Below, piece by piece: positions 19,797-26,642 of a stretch of DNA of 64,000 bases. Origin of the DNA: Leucobacter luti (lineage in GTDB: Bacteria > Actinomycetota > Actinomycetes > Actinomycetales > Microbacteriaceae); contig NZ_SHKI01000009.1 in NCBI RefSeq assembly GCF_004217175.1, forward strand, positions 1 to 64,000, in the 5' to 3' direction. The stretch's first letter is position 1. Each line of letters starts with the position of its first letter. Made by a program: the position numbers and the translations under genes. A model generated the notes under the pieces. That model did not search any database. It was given only the letters and a program-made list of their open reading frames with translations, and had not been told where the DNA came from.

Positions 19797-19924
19797 AGGT
19801 TCATCCTTCCAGGCCAGCCGAAACTAGCCATGTTGAATGTCACCTAAACGTGCAGCAGACCCAGGAGTCGGTACCGCCGCGAGGCGCCCGGCGGGCGGCG
19901 CCCGCCGGGCGGGCGGCACCCGGC

Positions 19925-19944
19925 GGCGGTCAACCGTGACCGCC
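19925..19944 (-). terminator. Hairpin terminator, first copy of a 33-bp direct repeat
   Basis: GGCGGTCA-ACCG-TGACCGCC forms an 8-bp stem downstream of the 62-aa membrane gene. The surrounding sequence from 19927 to 19959 recurs with one mismatch at 20186-20218, downstream of the MarR gene. The two copies suggest duplication of a terminator cassette. Confidence 0.55.
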
Positions 19945-19963
19945 ACCCGCCAGCGCGCGATCG

Positions 19964-20152
19964 CTATCGGGGCAAACCGTGATGCCGCTGCGCCTCAGCC
20001 TGCTCCGCGGAGTGCTTGCGCAGCGCGGAGAGCACCGCACCACGAATGATCGCCCAGAGGATCCAGAGCGTCACGATCACTCCCAGGAGCCAGAGGACGA
20101 TCCAGAGGACGAGCACGAGCGTGGTGTCCGGCACGAGCGGGTTCGAGTTCAT
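19964..20152 (-). CDS. Small membrane protein (62 aa)
   Basis: A single long hydrophobic segment (about residues 9-40: TTLVLVLWIVLWLLGVIVTLWI and following) is flanked by a short polar N-terminus and a basic, His-containing C-terminal tail (ALRKHSAEQAEAQRHHG). The ATG at 20152 gives MNSNPLVP; a GTG at 20173 would add seven residues. It lies downstream of the MarR gene on the same strand but behind a hairpin. Function is unknown. Confidence 0.55.
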   Translation of the reverse strand: MNSNPLVPDTTLVLVLWIVLWLLGVIVTLWILWAIIRGAVLSALRKHSAEQAEAQRHHGLPR

Positions 20153-20181
20153 GCTCGCCAGCCTAGCGAGCACCCCGAACT

Positions 20182-20199
20182 GTCACGGTCAACCGTGAC
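20182..20199 (-). terminator. Hairpin terminator after the MarR gene (second repeat copy)
   Basis: GTCACGG-TCAA-CCGTGAC gives a perfect 7-bp stem immediately after the MarR stop codon. It is embedded in the second copy of the 33-bp repeat (20186-20218), which runs into the last MarR codons. Confidence 0.55.
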
Positions 20200-20208
20200 C
20201 GCCACCCG

Positions 20209-20757
20209 TCAGCGCGCGCCGGTGAGGGTTTCGCTGTCGCCGGAGATCTCGCGAGAGACTCGGTTGAGGAAGCCCGCGACGACGCGGCGCTCCTCGGTGG
20301 TGAGGCTGGCGGCCGCGGTGAAGCGGCGCGCGTTCTGGCGGCCGGCCGCCCGCTGCATGAGCGCCTGCGTGGCCGGGGTGACGTCGATGCTGAAGGCGCG
20401 GCGATCACGCGGGTGCACGCCCCGGGTGATGTGCCCGTGCTCTTCTAAACGATTGAGCAGCTTGGTGGTGGAGGCGGCCGAGATCCGCAGCCGCGCCGCG
20501 AGGGAGCCTGGCGTCACGAGTTCGTCGCGCTGGCGCACGGCGACGATGTACTGCAGCGCGCGCAACTCCGTGGAGTTGACGCCGAGCGCCGCCCGCGACG
20601 CGAGCGCGAGACCGCGCTCCGCCTCACGCAGGCGCTCGAGCGCCTGCGTGACCTCGGCGATCTCGTCGATCTCGGAGCCGGGAACGCCGGGGACCTCGAG
20701 CCCCGCCTCGCCGCGTGCGGCGAGCGTGGGGTTCTCGTGGTTCGCGCGCTCGTCCAT
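20209..20757 (-). CDS. MarR-family regulator of the carotenoid operon
   Basis: A 182-aa winged-helix repressor. The recognition region is LAARLRISAASTTKLLNRLEEHGHITR, followed by the wing PRDRRAFSIDVTP. It has an extended N-terminus (about 50 aa) compared with minimal MarR proteins. ATG 20757 is preferred; a TTG at 20766 is possible. It is divergent from idi-crtEBI across a short AT-rich region, so it is the likely repressor of carotenoid synthesis, a common arrangement in actinobacteria. The inducer is unknown. Confidence 0.85.
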   Translation of the reverse strand: MDERANHENPTLAARGEAGLEVPGVPGSEIDEIAEVTQALERLREAERGLALASRAALGVNSTELRALQYIVAVRQRDELVTPGSLAARLRISAASTTKLLNRLEEHGHITRGVHPRDRRAFSIDVTPATQALMQRAAGRQNARRFTAAASLTTEERRVVAGFLNRVSREISGDSETLTGAR

Positions 20758-20813
20758 TGCATTCAATAGTAGTTGCCTCGTGGGTCCCTCGAATCGGCGC
20801 CGGGTGCTTCGGG

Positions 20814-20856
20814 ATTTATTATCCTGTGGTTTAATATAACTCGATAGCTAATAAAT
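20814..20856. promoter_or_regulatory. crt promoter/operator region with inverted repeat
   Basis: This is one of the few AT-rich patches in the area. ATTTATTA (20814-20821) and TAATAAAT (20849-20856) are perfect inverted repeats centred 35 bp apart, flanking TTTAATATAAC, a likely -10 region. The layout fits a MarR dimer pair controlling both the MarR gene and the crt operon. The exact promoter start is not resolvable by eye. Confidence 0.5.
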
Positions 20857-20892
20857 TGCACGGACCGAGTCACCGGAACGCAAGGAGGCGAG

Positions 20893-21444
20893 ATGACCCC
20901 CCATCCCGAACTGGTGGTGCTCATGAGTGCCGACGGCCAGGCCGTCGGCACCGAGGACAAGTCCCGAGTCCACGGCTCCGACACCCCGCTTCACCTCGCG
21001 TTCTCCTGCTACCTCACTGACGCAGCAGGACGCATCCTGCTCACCCGCCGCGCGCTGAGCAAGCGGGCCTGGCCCGGCGTGTGGACCAACAGCTTCTGCG
21101 GACACCCAGCCCCCAGGGAATCGTTCGAGAGCGCGATCGCGCGCCGCGCTCAGCACGAGCTGGGCACGGAACTCGACGGGCTGAGCTCCGCGCTCCCAGA
21201 CTTCCGGTACCGCGCCGTGGACGCCTCCGGCACGGTCGAGAACGAGATCTGCCCGGTCTACACCGGCAGGATCCGCGGAGGCGTGGTGCCCGAGCCCAGC
21301 GAGGTCGCTGAGTGGGCCTGGGTCGCCCCGAGCGATCTCGCCGCTGCACTTGCCGCGACCCCGTTCGTCTTCAGCCCGTGGCTCCGCGAGCAGTTCCCCC
21401 TGCTCGCGGCGCAGGGCGCGTTCGACCAGAGAATTCCGGCATGA
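20893..21444 (+). CDS. idi: Isopentenyl-diphosphate delta-isomerase (type I)
   Basis: A 183-aa Nudix-fold enzyme interconverting IPP and DMAPP, feeding the carotenoid pathway. The catalytic Cys69 is in TNSFCGHP and the catalytic Glu in VENEICPVY (about 116-118); LTRRALSKRAWPGVWTNS is typical of the type I enzyme. A perfect AAGGAGG precedes the ATG. It is the first gene of the crt operon, and its TGA overlaps the crtE ATG. Confidence 0.95.
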   Translation: MTPHPELVVLMSADGQAVGTEDKSRVHGSDTPLHLAFSCYLTDAAGRILLTRRALSKRAWPGVWTNSFCGHPAPRESFESAIARRAQHELGTELDGLSSALPDFRYRAVDASGTVENEICPVYTGRIRGGVVPEPSEVAEWAWVAPSDLAAALAATPFVFSPWLREQFPLLAAQGAFDQRIPA

Positions 21445-22568
21445 CCCAGACGGAGACGCGCGCGCCCGCCGCACCAGACACCACGACGAGGGAGATCTGC
21501 GCCCAGATCGACCGGCTGATCGACGCGCGATCCGCCCGAATCGCCGCGCACGGGCCGCACTTCTCAGAGCTCTGGGACGTGGCGGTGCACTGCCTACAGG
21601 GCGGCAAGCTGCTGCGACCCCGGCTGATGATGGGCGCGTTCGACACGCTCGCGGGCACCGGCCCGGCCGCGCAGCGCACCTCTGCACTCGAGGTCGCGGC
21701 GGCCCTGGAGATTCTGCACTTTTCGTTCCTGCTCCACGACGACGTGATCGACGAGGACCTCGTTCGCCGCGGCGAACCAAACCTGATCGGCTGCCTCGTC
21801 GCCGGCGGCGCTCCGGGGCTCGCGCCCGCGGCCTCCCCGGCGGCCGACACAACCGCCGCCGCGCGGCGCACGCTCCACTGGGCGCGCAGCAGCGGGCTCC
21901 TGGTCGGCGATCTGATGCTCACCATCGCCCACCAGATCATGGCCCGGCTGCGACTGCCCGAGCACAGCCGCACACGCGTGCTGGATCTCCTCGAAGCCTC
22001 CGTCACCGAGACCGTCGCCGGCGAATACTGCGACGTGGGGCTCGCGGACGGCGCGTTTGTTCCGGATCTGAGCCTCGTGCTCGACATGACCCGGATGAAG
22101 ACTGCCAGCTACACGTTCGAGCTGCCCCTGCGCATCGCCGCGGTGGTCGCTGAGTCGCCGCCGGCCGTCGAGTTGCAGCTCGGCGAGGTGGGCCGGCACC
22201 TCGGCGTCGCCTTCCAGCTGCAGGACGATCTCCTCTCGGCGTTCTCCGTGAGCGCCGCGCACGGCAAGGACCAGTTCTCAGATTTCCGCGAGGGCAAAGA
22301 GACCGCGCTCATCGCGTACGCGCGCATGACGAATGCCTGGCCCAGCATTGAGCGGCTGCTCGGAGCTGAACGCTTCTCCGACGACTCCGGGCGCAGAATC
22401 CAGCGGCTCCTCACCGAGTGCGGGGCGCGAGAGTTCATCGAAACCCTGGTGCAGGATCAGATTCGCACGGCCTTGCAGGTGCTCACCCGGGCGGACTGCG
22501 CGATCCCGGCGGCAACGTCGCGGTTCATCCTCGGCCTCGTCGACTCGCTCGACGGGAGGCGCGCATGA
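21441..22568 (+). CDS. crtE: Geranylgeranyl diphosphate synthase
   Basis: A 375-aa trans-prenyltransferase building C20 GGPP. The first aspartate-rich motif is HDDVIDED, and the second region is QLQDDLLSAF, followed by GKDQFSDFREGKETAL. The second motif is DDLLS, not the usual DDxxD, so its last Asp is replaced. GGKLLRPRL near residue 54 is the family's IPP-binding stretch. ATGA overlaps at both ends show tight translational coupling within the operon. Confidence 0.93.
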   Translation: MTQTETRAPAAPDTTTREICAQIDRLIDARSARIAAHGPHFSELWDVAVHCLQGGKLLRPRLMMGAFDTLAGTGPAAQRTSALEVAAALEILHFSFLLHDDVIDEDLVRRGEPNLIGCLVAGGAPGLAPAASPAADTTAAARRTLHWARSSGLLVGDLMLTIAHQIMARLRLPEHSRTRVLDLLEASVTETVAGEYCDVGLADGAFVPDLSLVLDMTRMKTASYTFELPLRIAAVVAESPPAVELQLGEVGRHLGVAFQLQDDLLSAFSVSAAHGKDQFSDFREGKETALIAYARMTNAWPSIERLLGAERFSDDSGRRIQRLLTECGAREFIETLVQDQIRTALQVLTRADCAIPAATSRFILGLVDSLDGRRA

Positions 22569-23533
22569 GACGCCGCACGCCCGGGTGCAACGCACTCGAC
22601 GACTACCGCGAGGCTTGCGAGCAGGCCGCGGATCAGGTGATTCGCGTCTACTCCACGTCGTTCGGCGCCGCGACCCGCCTCCTGGGCACGCGCCACCGCC
22701 GACACGTGCGCAACATTTACGCGCTGGCGCGCATCGCCGACGAGCTGGTCGACGGGGTCGCCTCCGGCGCGGGCCTCTCGCTGGCCGAGCAGCACGAGCG
22801 ACTCAGCGCGCTCGAGGCCGAGACCGAGCGCGCGCTCGACACCGGCTACAGCAGCAATCCGATCGTGCACGCGTTCGCCTGCTCAGCCCGACTCTCGGGT
22901 ATCGGCGCCGACCTCACCGTCCCATTCTTCGCGTCGATGCGCACCGACCTCCAGGTGGTCCCGGCGCGCGGCGACGCGACGCCCGCAACCTCTGGTGAGC
23001 GAGCGGGCGTCCTCGCGGCGACACCGTCGGGAACGCTCCACGGCTTCGACTCCGAGGCGCACCGCAGCTACGTGTACGGTTCCGCCGAGGTGATCGGCCT
23101 CATGTGCCTGCGCGTGTTTGTTCGCGACAGCGCCCTCAGCCCCGGCGAACTCGCGCGGCTCGAACGGGGCGCCCGGAGCCTCGGCGCCGCGTTCCAGAAC
23201 GTGAATTTCCTCCGCGATCTCGCCGAGGACACCCAGCAGCTCTCGCGCAGCTACCTGAGCGCGGACGCGCAGATCACCGAGGCAGTGAAGGATCGGTGGA
23301 TCGCCACGATCCGCGCGGAGCTCGCCGAGGCCGAGGAGGTCATCCCGATGCTCCCCCGCGACGCGCGGCGGGCCGTCGACTGCGCACGCCGGCTCTTCGC
23401 TCGGCTCACCGACCGCATCGATCAAACCCCGGTCACCGAGCTCCTCGCGCACCGCGTCCGGGTCTCCGGTGCCGAAAAGACGCTCCTCGTCATCAAGTCC
23501 GTGGCGGGCGCGGGAAGCAGGAGCGCGGCATGA
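22565..23533 (+). CDS. crtB: Phytoene synthase
   Basis: A 322-aa head-to-head prenyl synthase condensing two GGPP to phytoene. It has the two Asp-rich substrate motifs, ADELVD (first) and LRDLAEDTQ (second), the latter within NVNFLRDLAEDTQQL. YSTSFGAATRLLG at the N-terminus is typical of squalene/phytoene synthases. A central insert (RGDATPATSGERAGVLAAT) is a local low-complexity expansion. ATGA overlaps with crtE and crtI. Confidence 0.95.
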   Translation: MRRRTPGCNALDDYREACEQAADQVIRVYSTSFGAATRLLGTRHRRHVRNIYALARIADELVDGVASGAGLSLAEQHERLSALEAETERALDTGYSSNPIVHAFACSARLSGIGADLTVPFFASMRTDLQVVPARGDATPATSGERAGVLAATPSGTLHGFDSEAHRSYVYGSAEVIGLMCLRVFVRDSALSPGELARLERGARSLGAAFQNVNFLRDLAEDTQQLSRSYLSADAQITEAVKDRWIATIRAELAEAEEVIPMLPRDARRAVDCARRLFARLTDRIDQTPVTELLAHRVRVSGAEKTLLVIKSVAGAGSRSAA

Positions 23534-25164
23534 CCAGGACCGTGGTGATCGGCGGCGGCGTCGCTGGTCTGGCGACCGCTGCGCTGCTCGCCCGCGAGGG
23601 CCATCAGGTGCGGCTCCTCGAAAAGAACTCTCGGGCGGGCGGCCGCGCCGGCACTGTGACCCGAGACGGCTTCCGTTTCGACACCGGCCCGTCCTGGTAC
23701 CTGATGCCGAGCGTGTTCGAGCACTTCTTTGAGCTCCTGGGCACGTCCGCGGCCGAGCAGCTCGACCTGCGCACGCTCGATCCCGGCTACCGCGTGTTCA
23801 CGGAGCCGGCCGCCGACGCGTCGGTGAGCTGCGTCGAGGTGCCGTACGGCGCGGACCGCGTCGCCGAGCTGTTCGAGGAGCTCGAACCGGGGAGCTCGGG
23901 CGAGCTCGGGCGGTACCTGCGCTCGGCGCGGCACACCTCGGACATGGCCGAGCGCTATTTCCTGTACAACACGTTCACCCGCTGGCGTTCGCTGCTCGCC
24001 GCCCCCGTGCTCCGCGCGCTGCCCCGGCTCGCCGGCCTGCTCACCACCTCGCTGCAGCGCTTCGTGGAGCGGCGGTTCACGCACCAGGTGCTGCGGCAGA
24101 TCCTCGAGTACCCCGCGATCTTCCTCGGGACCGACCCACGCAAGGCCCCCGCGATCTACCACCTCATGAGCACGCTCGATCTCGACGACGGGGTGCAGTA
24201 CCCGATCGGCGGGTTCTGGGGGCTGGTCGAACGACTCCGGGAGCTCGCGGTCGAAGCTGGCGTGGAGATCGTCACCGACGCGGAGGTGACCGAGATTCTC
24301 ACCCGGCGCGAGGACGCGGGGCTGCACGCCAGCGGTGTCAAGTGGCGCGACCCGGCTGGCGCGGAGCGCATCGAGCACGCGAACTCGGTGGTCTCGGCCG
24401 CCGATCTGCATCACACCGAGACGGTGCTGCTGCGCGAGGAAGCACGCAGCTACGACGAGAGCTGGTGGGAGCGGCGCGAGAGCGGCCCCGGCGCCGTGCT
24501 CGTGCTCCTGGGGGTGCGGGGCGAGCTGCCGCAGCTCGCGCACCACTCGCTCTTCTTCACGTCTGACTGGGACGCAAACTTCGACGCGATCTTCGGTCCG
24601 GATCCCGCGCTGCCGGATCCCGCGTCGATCTACGTCTGCAAGCCGAGCGCCACCGACCCGGACGTCGCCCCACCGGGCTGCGAAAACCTGTTCGTGCTCG
24701 TCCCGATCCCCGCCGACGAATCATTCGGCTCGGGCGGAGTCAACGGCGCGGGCGATCCGACGATCGAGGCGGCCGCGGATCGCGCGATCGCCCACATCGC
24801 GAGCTGGGCGGGGATCCCGGACCTGGCCGAACGGATCGTCACGCGCGAGACCATCGGTCCGAGCGACTTCGCGCACGACTACCACTCCTGGCGCGGCGGC
24901 ATGCTCGGCCCCTCCCATATTCTGCGCCAGAGCGCGATGTTCCGTGCGCAGAACGTCTCACCGCGGGTCTCGGGGCTGTATTACGCGGGCGCCACGACCG
25001 CACCGGGCGTGGGCGTGCCGATGTGTCTGATCAGCGCCGAGCTCGTGCTCAAGCGGATCCGCGGTGACCGCACGGCCGGGCCCACCGCGCCGATCGGCCC
25101 GCGCGCCCAGGCCCCGACGCCAGCCCACACGCACTCAGGGCCCGCTGGCAGGGGGCACCCGTGA
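23530..25164 (+). CDS. crtI: Phytoene desaturase
   Basis: A 544-aa CrtI-type FAD flavoprotein converting phytoene to lycopene by four desaturations. The N-terminal dinucleotide fold is VVIGGGVAGLATAALLAREG, followed by the GGRAGT and RFDTGPSWYLMP motifs, and the C-terminal CrtI signature YYAGATTAPGVGVPMCLIS. The acidic, proline-rich tail ends abruptly at a GTGA overlap with the next gene. Length is slightly above typical because of that tail. Confidence 0.95.
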   Translation: MTRTVVIGGGVAGLATAALLAREGHQVRLLEKNSRAGGRAGTVTRDGFRFDTGPSWYLMPSVFEHFFELLGTSAAEQLDLRTLDPGYRVFTEPAADASVSCVEVPYGADRVAELFEELEPGSSGELGRYLRSARHTSDMAERYFLYNTFTRWRSLLAAPVLRALPRLAGLLTTSLQRFVERRFTHQVLRQILEYPAIFLGTDPRKAPAIYHLMSTLDLDDGVQYPIGGFWGLVERLRELAVEAGVEIVTDAEVTEILTRREDAGLHASGVKWRDPAGAERIEHANSVVSAADLHHTETVLLREEARSYDESWWERRESGPGAVLVLLGVRGELPQLAHHSLFFTSDWDANFDAIFGPDPALPDPASIYVCKPSATDPDVAPPGCENLFVLVPIPADESFGSGGVNGAGDPTIEAAADRAIAHIASWAGIPDLAERIVTRETIGPSDFAHDYHSWRGGMLGPSHILRQSAMFRAQNVSPRVSGLYYAGATTAPGVGVPMCLISAELVLKRIRGDRTAGPTAPIGPRAQAPTPAHTHSGPAGRGHP

Positions 25165-25922
25165 CTCGGCGCCGAAGCTCGGCCCCGCGCGGCACCCTCG
25201 CCGCCCCGCTGGAGACGCTCGCAACCCGGCTCGGTGCACTCGCGGCACGACTGCACACGCAGCGCATCCGCACCGCGCTGCGGCTCGACTGCGCGCCCGA
25301 CGCCGCGTGGCGAGCGGTCCACGACCCCGCGGTCGCGGCGGGGCTCTACGCCCCGGTGCTGCGCATGGTGCCCGCGCACGGATCCCTCCCCGAGGCGTTC
25401 TCCTCCGGGAGCCGGGTGCTCGTGCGGATCAGGCTGCTCGGTGTCGTGCCGCTCGGACGGCAGCTGATCGCGATTGAGGACTCCCCCGCGGGCGGGGCAG
25501 CCACCGCGCCCGGGATCGAAACCGGCGGCGCGCCCGCCGGCGGGGCTGCTGCCCCGCGGGAGCGGGAACCGATCGCCGAGCCGATCGCCGATCCGACCAC
25601 CGAATCGCAGACCAAACCACCCGGGGCGCCGCGACCGGCGGCCCGCACCATGCGCGATATCGGCCACCCGGTCTCGGGCCCGCTCGCGCTCCTCAGCGGC
25701 TGGCACCACGCGATGACCGTGCGCGCCGCGGACGACGGCCGCACGGTCTGGCTCGACGAGCTCACGCTCTCGGGGGCCGCGGCCCCGCTGTTCACGCCGC
25801 TGCTCTGGGCCACGTGGAAGTGGCGCGGCAGGCGACTCCGCGCGCTCGCTCGCCGCTGGGGCGCACCGCCCGCTGAACCGCACACCCGCCCGCCCGCACG
25901 AACGGAGACACGGACCCGATGA
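25161..25922 (+). CDS. SRPBCC-like protein inside the crt operon
   Basis: A 253-aa protein of unknown function. The N-terminal half (about 33-110: RIRTALRLDCAPDAAWRAVHDP) and the C-terminal part (GPLALLSGWHHAMTVRA, then LWATWKWRGRRLRAL) look like the START/SRPBCC lipid-binding helix-grip fold. They are separated by a low-complexity insert (about 113-162, rich in Ala, Pro, Gly and Glu). It is locked into the operon by GTGA and ATGA overlaps with crtI and crtYc, so a role with hydrophobic carotenoid intermediates is a fair guess. A lipid carrier or cyclase-accessory role is possible; it is not a known crt gene. Confidence 0.6.
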   Translation: MTRRRSSAPRGTLAAPLETLATRLGALAARLHTQRIRTALRLDCAPDAAWRAVHDPAVAAGLYAPVLRMVPAHGSLPEAFSSGSRVLVRIRLLGVVPLGRQLIAIEDSPAGGAATAPGIETGGAPAGGAAAPREREPIAEPIADPTTESQTKPPGAPRPAARTMRDIGHPVSGPLALLSGWHHAMTVRAADDGRTVWLDELTLSGAAAPLFTPLLWATWKWRGRRLRALARRWGAPPAEPHTRPPARTETRTR

Positions 25923-26290
25923 CGATCCCCGATTCACTCCAGTACCTCGCCCTCATGGCCGGGTGCCTGCTGATCACGCTCCCGCTCGAGTTCGTGCTCG
26001 GCGCCCGCGTGTATCGCAGGCCGCTCCGCCTGCTGCAGGCGATCCTCGTGACCGTGATCGTCTTCTCGATCTGGGACATCCTCGCGATCGGCGCCGGAAT
26101 GTGGAGCTACAACCCCCAGTTCACCACCGGGATCATGCTGCCGTTCGGGCTCCCGCTCGAGGAGCTCGTATTCTTCGTTGCAATCCCCATCTGCGGCGTA
26201 CTCACGTACGAGGCGGTGGGCCGGGTGCTCTCCTGGGCTCGCGCGCTCACGCGCCGGAGCGCCCCCGAGGCCACGGGGGTCGAGCGATGA
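25919..26290 (+). CDS. crtYc: Lycopene cyclase subunit, CrtYc/CrtYe type
   Basis: A 123-aa membrane protein with three hydrophobic segments, one half of the heterodimeric actinobacterial lycopene cyclase. The motif GLPLEELVFFVAIP is the hallmark of this family. It is followed with an ATGA overlap by the partner subunit. The pair could make beta-rings on C40 (YcYd) or epsilon-rings on C50 (YeYf). Absence of a crtEb elongase here and presence of crtU favour C40 beta-cyclisation; the symbol rests on that context. Confidence 0.85.
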   Translation: MTIPDSLQYLALMAGCLLITLPLEFVLGARVYRRPLRLLQAILVTVIVFSIWDILAIGAGMWSYNPQFTTGIMLPFGLPLEELVFFVAIPICGVLTYEAVGRVLSWARALTRRSAPEATGVER

Positions 26291-26640
26291 ACCCGCTGGC
26301 GCTCTACCCGGTTGCCACACTCCTCACGATGGTCGCGGTGATCCTGATTGAGCTGCTCTGGCTCAAGACCGGCATCTTCCGCACCGCCCAGTACTGGGTG
26401 TCACTGGCGATCATGATGTCGTTCCAGGTGCTCGTCGACGGCTGGCTCACCAAGCTGTCAAACCCGATCGTGATCTACACCCCCGAGACCATGCTCGGGG
26501 TCAGGTTCCCCTGGGACATCCCGATCGAGGATTTCGGGTTCGGCTTCGCGATGCTCACGCTCACAATCCTGATCTGGAAGTCAGCGGGCCGGCGCACCAC
26601 GGCGACCACCCCGACGCCGCACGAGAACACGAGAGGCTGA
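26287..26640 (+). CDS. crtYd: Lycopene cyclase subunit, CrtYd/CrtYf type
   Basis: A 117-aa membrane protein, the second half of the split cyclase. Its family signature is the DIPIEDFGFGFAMLT stretch, equivalent to PLEEL in the partner, preceded by three predicted helices (LYPVATLLTMVAVILIELLW first). Coupled to crtYc by an ATGA overlap and followed 2 bp later by crtU. Confidence 0.85.
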   Translation: MNPLALYPVATLLTMVAVILIELLWLKTGIFRTAQYWVSLAIMMSFQVLVDGWLTKLSNPIVIYTPETMLGVRFPWDIPIEDFGFGFAMLTLTILIWKSAGRRTTATTPTPHENTRG

Positions 26641-26642
26641 GC

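Larger units (their letters stand above)
18597..19863 (-). mobile_element. IS3-family insertion sequence, about 1.27 kb
   Basis: The ends share an inverted repeat of about 24 bp (core GTCTGCTGCACGTTTAGGTG; left end near 18598-18622, right end near 19839-19862), with one mismatch at the outermost base. GGA occurs directly outside both ends (18594-18596 and 19864-19866), a plausible 3-bp target duplication. Inside are OrfA and OrfB of an IS3-type element transcribed right to left, with a GGGAAAAGG slippage-type sequence at their junction. OrfB carries an additional frameshift, so this copy is probably not autonomous. Confidence 0.85.

Noticed and set aside
15945..20220. A far attachment site matching the tRNA-Ser 3' end
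   Set aside because: I compared CGGTCAACCGTGACCGCC at 19927 and 20186 with the tRNA end; they match each other but not the tRNA T-arm or acceptor sequence, so they are terminator repeats, not att sites.
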